A stretch of DNA of 5,504 nucleotides from Candidatus Saccharimonadota bacterium (GTDB lineage: Bacteria; Patescibacteriota; Saccharimonadia; Saccharimonadales; Saccharimonadaceae), in assembly GCA_017515125.1 (NCBI GenBank), contig JAFWHP010000011.1, forward strand, positions 1 through 5,504. Direction: 5' to 3'. Made by a program: the position numbers and the translations under genes. The notes beneath the pieces are model-generated. The model was not told the origin of the DNA. It saw only the letters and a program-made list of their open reading frames with translations, and did not search any database. The stretch's first letter is position 1. Every line of letters starts with the position of its first letter. Positions 1-3,675 of this stretch are shown here, piece by piece.

Positions 1-20
1 CCCCCCCTATAAACTAAATG

Positions 21-29
21 TGATATAAT
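21..29 (+). promoter_or_regulatory. Extended -10 promoter of proS, predicted leaderless
   Basis: The nine bases TGATATAAT form a perfect TATAAT hexamer (24-29) with the extended TGn element (21-22). Only six bases separate the hexamer from the proS ATG at 36. Transcription normally begins 6-7 nt after the -10, so the transcript should start at or within a base of the A of the start codon. No Shine-Dalgarno sequence fits; the GGGG at 31-34 is only one base from the ATG. Any -35 box would lie at or beyond the left edge, so it cannot be judged. The same nine bases recur before lysS and uvrB. Confidence 0.75.
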
Positions 30-35
30 AGGGGC

Positions 36-1259
36 ATGAGATTATCACAGACTTTTATCAAAACTTTGCGCGAAGCGCCGAAAGATGAAACGGCGAAAAA
101 TGGTGCGCTTTTAACTAGGGCGGGGTATATCCATAAAGAGATGGCAGGAGTGTATGATTATTTGCCGCTGGGTTTAAGAGTGATTAATAACTTGGAAAAT
201 ATTATTCGGGACGAACTGAATAAACTGGGGTGCGAAGAGGTATTGATGTCTGCCCTGCAAAATGCGGAAATTTGGGAAAAGACCGGACGATTTTCTGATC
301 AAGAAGTGGATATTTGGTTTAAGACTGAGCTATCTGGCGGTGGAATACTAGGGCTAGCTCCGACGCACGAAGAGCCGATGGTAAATATGATGAGAAAATA
401 CGTGACAAGCTACAAAGATTTGCCGTTTTCGGTGTATCAGTTCCAGAATAAATTTCGGAATGAGCTAAGGGCAAAATCAGGGATTTTACGGGGGCGAGAG
501 TTTCTGATGAAAGATCTGTATAGTTTTCACACTCAAGAAGAGGATTTGGACAAGTTTTATACAAAGGTAGAAGAGGCATATGCACGGATTTTTGAGCGCG
601 TGGGACTGGGCGACTCAACTTATAAGACTTTTGCGAGCGGGGGGATTTTCTCAAAATTCTCGCATGAGTATCAAACACTGTTACCGGTAGGGGAAGATAC
701 AGTATACTATAATGCTGATAAATCGCTGGTATTAAATAAAGAAGTGTTCGAGGATGAAGTATTGAAGGAATTTGGGGCTGACCGAGCTGATTTTACAGAG
801 GATACGGGGGCGGAAGTGGGGAATATCTTCAAACTAAAGTTTAAGTACTCTGAGCCGCTAGGGCTGAAATTTGTGGACGAGGACAATAAACAGCAAACTG
901 TGTATATGGGGTGTTACGGAATAGGGGTGTCACGGCTAATGGGGGTAATTGCCGAAAAATACGCGGATGAAAAAGGGTTGGTTTGGCCAGAGATGGTAGC
1001 ACCGTTTAAGTACTATCTGGTAGGGATTGGTGAAGCTGGTTTGAAGCGAGCGGAAGAGCTGTATACTGGGCATGAAGACGAGATTTTATTTGATGATCGG
1101 GATTTGCGCGTGGGTGAGAAATTTGCCGATGCGGAACTAATGGGAATACCTTACCGAGTAGTGATTTCGGATAAAACTTTAGGGGCTGGGTCGGCGGAGG
1201 TGACGGAACGACTGACTGGGGAAACATCCCTAGTGAAAATCGAAAAACTGTTTAACTAA
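36..1259 (+). CDS. proS: Prolyl-tRNA synthetase, short form lacking the INS editing domain
   Basis: This class II aminoacyl-tRNA synthetase charges tRNA(Pro) with proline in the cytoplasm. Visible in the 407-aa product are the motif 1 region (around GVYDYLPLGLR, residues 38-48), the LAPTHEE loop (107-113), motif 2 (FRNE at 140-143 and GREFLMKDLYSF at 153-164), motif 3 (GCYGIGVSR, 292-300) and a C-terminal anticodon-binding domain (about 325-407, with DDRDLRVGEKF). Typical bacterial ProRS is about 570 aa, with a roughly 180-aa INS (YbaK-like) editing domain between motifs 2 and 3. Here that interval is only about 130 residues, and EVGNIFKLKFKYSEPLG leads straight into motif 3, so INS is absent. 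INS-less ProRSs are known, for example in alphaproteobacteria. The ATG at 36 is chosen because it gives the full motif 1 region and sits six bases after a perfect -10. The gene ends in TAA and no clear intrinsic terminator follows. Confidence 0.95.
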   Translation: MRLSQTFIKTLREAPKDETAKNGALLTRAGYIHKEMAGVYDYLPLGLRVINNLENIIRDELNKLGCEEVLMSALQNAEIWEKTGRFSDQEVDIWFKTELSGGGILGLAPTHEEPMVNMMRKYVTSYKDLPFSVYQFQNKFRNELRAKSGILRGREFLMKDLYSFHTQEEDLDKFYTKVEEAYARIFERVGLGDSTYKTFASGGIFSKFSHEYQTLLPVGEDTVYYNADKSLVLNKEVFEDEVLKEFGADRADFTEDTGAEVGNIFKLKFKYSEPLGLKFVDEDNKQQTVYMGCYGIGVSRLMGVIAEKYADEKGLVWPEMVAPFKYYLVGIGEAGLKRAEELYTGHEDEILFDDRDLRVGEKFADAELMGIPYRVVISDKTLGAGSAEVTERLTGETSLVKIEKLFN

Positions 1260-1294
1260 AATTGATGAATGATTTTGGTTTTTGATAAAAAGGC

Positions 1295-1323
1295 TTGACA
1301 ACTGCTAACTAATAGGCTAAACT
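1295..1323 (+). promoter_or_regulatory. Candidate -35/-10 promoter for greA
   Basis: A perfect TTGACA (1295-1300) is followed, after 17 bp, by TAAACT (1318-1323), which matches four of six -10 positions. The predicted transcript start is near 1330, giving a leader of about 26 nt that would include the GGGAG ribosome-binding site before the ATG at 1356. This is the only near-consensus -35 seen in the window. The proS-greA gap (1260-1355) otherwise holds only weak A/T hairpins, for example TTTTT-GAT-AAAAA at 1279-1291. Confidence 0.55.
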
Positions 1324-1329
1324 CTATAG

Positions 1330-1338
1330 TGTTATATT
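1330..1338 (+). promoter_or_regulatory. Second candidate greA promoter (extended -10)
   Basis: TGTTATATT is an extended -10 (TGn at 1330-1332, TATATT at 1333-1338) of the same kind as those before proS, lysS and uvrB, with one mismatch to TATAAT. It would start transcription around 1344-1346, giving a leader of only about 10 nt before the ATG at 1356, or none before the GTG at 1344. It competes with, or supplements, the TTGACA promoter just upstream. Confidence 0.45.
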
Positions 1339-1345
1339 AGCAAGT

Positions 1346-1350
1346 GGGAG
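1346..1350 (+). promoter_or_regulatory. Ribosome-binding site of greA
   Basis: GGGAG ends five bases before the ATG at 1356 and is the only convincing Shine-Dalgarno-like sequence in the window. It favours the ATG at 1356 over the in-frame GTG at 1344, with which it overlaps. Confidence 0.55.
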
Positions 1351-1355
1351 TAATT

Positions 1356-1802
1356 ATGATTAAGAAAAGTATAAGTTTAACCCCTGAGGGTAAGAAAGAT
1401 TTAGAAAAAGAGTTGGATGAATTGATTAAGGGGCGGCCGATGATCGCAGAAAAGATTGCAACGGCGCGGTCTTTTGGTGATTTATCGGAAAATGAGGAAT
1501 ATAGCTCGGCACGGAATGAACAAAAGGTGGCAGAAAACCGAATCGCAGAGATTCAAGAAATTTTGAAAAATGCTAAGGTGATTAGGGGCGGTAAGAAGGA
1601 CAAGGTGACGCTGGGGGTAACGGTAACTTTGACGCTGGGGGGCAAAAAAATGGAATATACGTTAGTTGGTCCGACTGAGGCAAATCCACTAGAAGGGAAA
1701 ATATCCAATGAATCACCAATTGGAAAAGCCCTGATGGGGCATAAGATTGGAGATGATTTTGAGTTTAATGGCAAAAAAACGAAGATTATAGAGATAAAGT
1801 AA
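1356..1802 (+). CDS. greA: Transcription elongation factor GreA
   Basis: GreA enters the secondary channel of backtracked RNA polymerase and stimulates cleavage of the nascent RNA 3' end, so elongation can resume. The 148-aa product has the usual two parts. An N-terminal antiparallel coiled coil (about 1-75) carries at its tip DLSENEEY (42-49), whose D42 and E45 correspond to the acidic catalytic pair D41/E44 of E. coli GreA. An FKBP-like C-terminal domain (about 80-148) includes YTLVGPTEAN, SPIGKALMGHKIGD and the final IIEIK. Length fits the family (about 155-160 aa). An in-frame GTG at 1344 would add MGVI; the ATG at 1356 is preferred because GGGAG precedes it at good spacing and the protein then starts like other GreAs. 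A strong terminator lies directly after the stop, so greA appears to end its own transcript. Confidence 0.93.
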   Translation: MIKKSISLTPEGKKDLEKELDELIKGRPMIAEKIATARSFGDLSENEEYSSARNEQKVAENRIAEIQEILKNAKVIRGGKKDKVTLGVTVTLTLGGKKMEYTLVGPTEANPLEGKISNESPIGKALMGHKIGDDFEFNGKKTKIIEIK

Positions 1803-1804
1803 CG

Positions 1805-1839
1805 AAAAGCACCCCTTGGGACTACTGGGGTGCTTTTTT
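1805..1839 (+). terminator. Intrinsic terminator after greA
   Basis: AGCACCCC (1808-1815) pairs perfectly with GGGGTGCT (1827-1834) around an 11-nt loop. The stem can be lengthened by A1805-1807 pairing with T1835-1837, and the T-run 1834-1839 ends the structure. It starts two bases after the greA stop codon and separates greA from the lysS promoter, whose TG element begins at 1850. Confidence 0.9.
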
Positions 1840-1849
1840 GTGGCTTGTA

Positions 1850-1858
1850 TGATATAAT
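1850..1858 (+). promoter_or_regulatory. Extended -10 promoter of lysS, predicted leaderless
   Basis: TGATATAAT is identical to the proS element. TATAAT (1853-1858) is followed by exactly six bases and then the lysS ATG at 1865. No -35 resembling TTGACA lies 15-19 bp upstream, where the greA terminator sits, and no Shine-Dalgarno sequence is present. The predicted start of transcription coincides with the start codon. Confidence 0.75.
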
Positions 1859-1864
1859 TACCCT

Positions 1865-3346
1865 ATGATACTTGATGATTATAGAAACGAAAGACTGCGG
1901 AAATTAGAGGAAATTCGAGCGCGAGGGATTGACCCGTATCCGGCCAAGTCAGAGCGGGATACGCGGATTGCTGAGATAGTAGATAATTTTGACGAAAAAC
2001 AGGGTCAGGAAGTCTGTATTGCTGGGCGGATTACGACGATTCGGTCGTTTGGGAAGTTAGTATTCATCAAAGTACGAGATATTACAGGCGAAGTACAAGT
2101 CTTTATGCGCGCGACAGGAGAAGTACACGAGAGAATGCTGGGCGCCAAAGAAATAAAATTACTAGATGTGGGGGATTTTATTGAAGCTAGAGGCGTAGTA
2201 GATAAGACGCAAACAGGTGAAATCTCGGTGTTTGCGGATTACGTACGCTTATTAACTAAAAGTTTGCGACCCTTGCCAGAAAAATTTACTAATAAGGAAG
2301 AACGTTATCGGCGGCAGTATGTAGATATGAATGTGAACCCAGAAGTACGAGAGAGATTGATACGACGGTCGCGATTTTGGCAGGCGACGCGGGATTTTAT
2401 GAATGCGCACGGTTATGTGGAAATAAATATTCCAGTATTAGAGCATACCACGGGCGGGGCAGATGCGACGCCGTTTACTACCCATATGAATGCACTAGAC
2501 GAAGATTTTTATCTTAGGATTTCGCATGAATTACCTTTGAAGCGGTTACTCGGAGGCGGTTTTGAGAAAGTATATGATATTGGACCGAGATTTCGGAATG
2601 AAGGGGTAGATGATGAACATTTGCCGGAGCATATTGCGTTTGAGGCCTATGCCGCATACGAAAATTATGAAGATGGAATGAAATTTTACGAGGAAATGAT
2701 TAAATATGTGTGTTTGCAAACCTGGGGGACATTGCAGTTTAACGTAGGAGGGTTTGAGATTGATTTAGATTGCGAATGGCCACGGGTAAAATATGCAGAT
2801 TTGTTAATGGATAAATTTGGGATAGACGTATTTAATCCGAACCGAGAGCAGTTAATCCGAGTATTGCTAGAAAATTGGGAGGCGAAAGATTTGTCTCGCG
2901 AAGACTTTATGAAAAAGCTGGAAAATACTACTACGCCGCATTTAATTGATGATGCCTGGAAGTTGATTCGAAAAACTTCAGCTGGGCCGTACTGGTTAAT
3001 AGAAGAACCGTTATCTTTGTCGCCACTAGCAAAGAAGTCATCTAGTAATCCGTTGGTAACCGAGCGGTTCCACCCGATTATCGCAGGAACAGAGATGGGA
3101 AATGGGTTTTCGGAGCTAAATGATCCTTTGGACCAGTTGGCGCGATTTGAAGAGCAGCAGGCGGCACGCGACGCGGGGGACGAAGAAGCGCAAATGATGG
3201 ATCGTGATTTTGTGGAAATGCTAGAATACGGGATGCCGCCGGCGTGCGGGTGGGGAAATTCGGAACGAAATTTCTGGCTATTAGAAGGGGTTTCGGGCCG
3301 TGAAGCCGTGCCGTTCCCACTAATGAAACGTTCTGCGGATGCTTAA
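1865..3346 (+). CDS. lysS: Lysyl-tRNA synthetase, class II
   Basis: This enzyme charges tRNA(Lys) with lysine in the cytoplasm. The 493-aa product is close to the usual length (E. coli 505). An N-terminal OB-fold anticodon-binding domain (about 50-130, VCIAGRITTIRSFGK) precedes the catalytic core. Seen in the core are TGGADATPFTTHMNALD (196-212), YLRISHELPLKRL (216-228), motif 2 FRNEG (243-247), SPLAK (386-390) and NGFSELNDPLDQ (413-424). The lysine-contacting residues known from E. coli LysU appear conserved: E222, the E-x-Y of FEAY (260/262), and N413, F415 and E417. Two places are unusual. Motif 2 continues HLPEH where HNPEF is typical, and motif 3 reads GWGNSER (462-468) instead of the common GIGIDR type, keeping the arginine. 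The ATG at 1865 lies six bases after a perfect -10, with a separate terminator upstream, so lysS is probably transcribed alone. Confidence 0.94.
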   Translation: MILDDYRNERLRKLEEIRARGIDPYPAKSERDTRIAEIVDNFDEKQGQEVCIAGRITTIRSFGKLVFIKVRDITGEVQVFMRATGEVHERMLGAKEIKLLDVGDFIEARGVVDKTQTGEISVFADYVRLLTKSLRPLPEKFTNKEERYRRQYVDMNVNPEVRERLIRRSRFWQATRDFMNAHGYVEINIPVLEHTTGGADATPFTTHMNALDEDFYLRISHELPLKRLLGGGFEKVYDIGPRFRNEGVDDEHLPEHIAFEAYAAYENYEDGMKFYEEMIKYVCLQTWGTLQFNVGGFEIDLDCEWPRVKYADLLMDKFGIDVFNPNREQLIRVLLENWEAKDLSREDFMKKLENTTTPHLIDDAWKLIRKTSAGPYWLIEEPLSLSPLAKKSSSNPLVTERFHPIIAGTEMGNGFSELNDPLDQLARFEEQQAARDAGDEEAQMMDRDFVEMLEYGMPPACGWGNSERNFWLLEGVSGREAVPFPLMKRSADA

Positions 3347-3355
3347 TTTTACTTT

Positions 3356-3379
3356 CCAAAATCTTTAAATTTTGGTTTT
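3356..3379 (+). terminator. Small hairpin terminator after lysS
   Basis: CCAAAAT (3356-3362) pairs with ATTTTGG (3369-3375) around a six-base loop and is followed by TTTT (3376-3379). The 7-bp stem is A/T-rich and so modest in strength. On the plus strand it would end lysS transcription. Read on the minus strand the stem is followed by AAAG rather than T's, so it should not end the DUF167 transcript well. Its T-run overlaps the DUF167 stop codon (3378-3380). Confidence 0.6.
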
Positions 3380-3632
3380 AAGCTTTATAAAGTTTGGGGG
3401 TAAATTCGATGGTTTTGATGCGAGATTTATGGCCGCGGGTAATAGCGATGGCGGTTTTTCCGACTTTGAAATGTTTGGAAAGTATTTTAATCAGTGCGGT
3501 GTTGGCTTCGCCGTCGTGGGGTTTGGCACGAAGATAGACAACAAGCTCGCCGGGAATAGTATCAGTCGCTGGGGTAATCTCGACGATTTTATCCTGCGAA
3601 CTGCCGGGTTTAACGGTGACTAGGTATTGCAT
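3378..3632 (-). CDS. DUF167/YggU-family (UPF0235) small protein
   Basis: The 84-aa product matches the DUF167 (YggU, UPF0235) pattern: an N-terminal strand with VKPGSSQDKI (7-16), then VYLRAKPHDGEANTALIKIL (32-51), and finally VGKTAIAITRGHKSRIK (57-73). The family has a compact alpha/beta fold of about 80-100 aa and no well-established biochemical function, so none is assigned. The frame is open further upstream to 3701, but that would overlap uvrB and add residues with no family counterpart. The ATG at 3632 begins MQYLVTVKPG, as expected, and stands six bases after a TATAAT on the minus strand. It is convergent with lysS (31-bp gap) and divergent from uvrB (43-bp gap). Confidence 0.88.
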   Translation of the reverse strand: MQYLVTVKPGSSQDKIVEITPATDTIPGELVVYLRAKPHDGEANTALIKILSKHFKVGKTAIAITRGHKSRIKTIEFTPKLYKA

Positions 3633-3638
3633 GTTTAT

Positions 3639-3644
3639 ATTATA
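3639..3644 (-). promoter_or_regulatory. -10 element of the DUF167 gene, predicted leaderless
   Basis: Read on the minus strand, TATAAT occupies 3644 down to 3639, followed by ATAAAC and then the ATG at 3632. The six-base spacing is the same as at proS and lysS. It lacks the TGn extension and a recognisable -35. It lies in the 43-bp region shared with the divergent uvrB promoter. Confidence 0.6.
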
Positions 3645-3657
3645 TAATATCTTGGCA

Positions 3658-3666
3658 TGATATAAT
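3658..3666 (+). promoter_or_regulatory. Extended -10 promoter of uvrB
   Basis: TGATATAAT again, with TATAAT at 3661-3666. The uvrB ATG at 3676 is nine bases further on, so transcription from about 3672-3674 would leave a leader of only 2-4 nt and no room for a Shine-Dalgarno sequence. No -35 consensus is seen at 15-19 bp. I found no LexA-type palindrome (CTGT-N8-ACAG or GAAC-N4-GTTC), so SOS control is not evident. Confidence 0.7.
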
Positions 3667-3675
3667 AGTATAGGT

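Noticed and set aside
904..950. G-quadruplex in proS (several GGGG runs)
   Set aside because: Only three long G runs occur with long loops, as expected from the overall G excess and frequent GGG codons; the fourth run needed is lacking.
1258..1291. Intrinsic terminator after proS
   Set aside because: Only weak A/T stems (AAAAT/ATTTT and TTTTT/AAAAA) are found, with no stable G/C stem followed by T's.
3372..3623. Plus-strand open frame opposite the DUF167 gene
   Set aside because: It is the antisense of a gene with clear family motifs, has no promoter or ribosome-binding site, and its product resembles nothing I recognise.
3633..3675. SOS (LexA) box at uvrB
   Set aside because: No CTGT-N8-ACAG or GAAC-N4-GTTC palindrome is present; the A/T palindromic look comes from the two facing -10 boxes.
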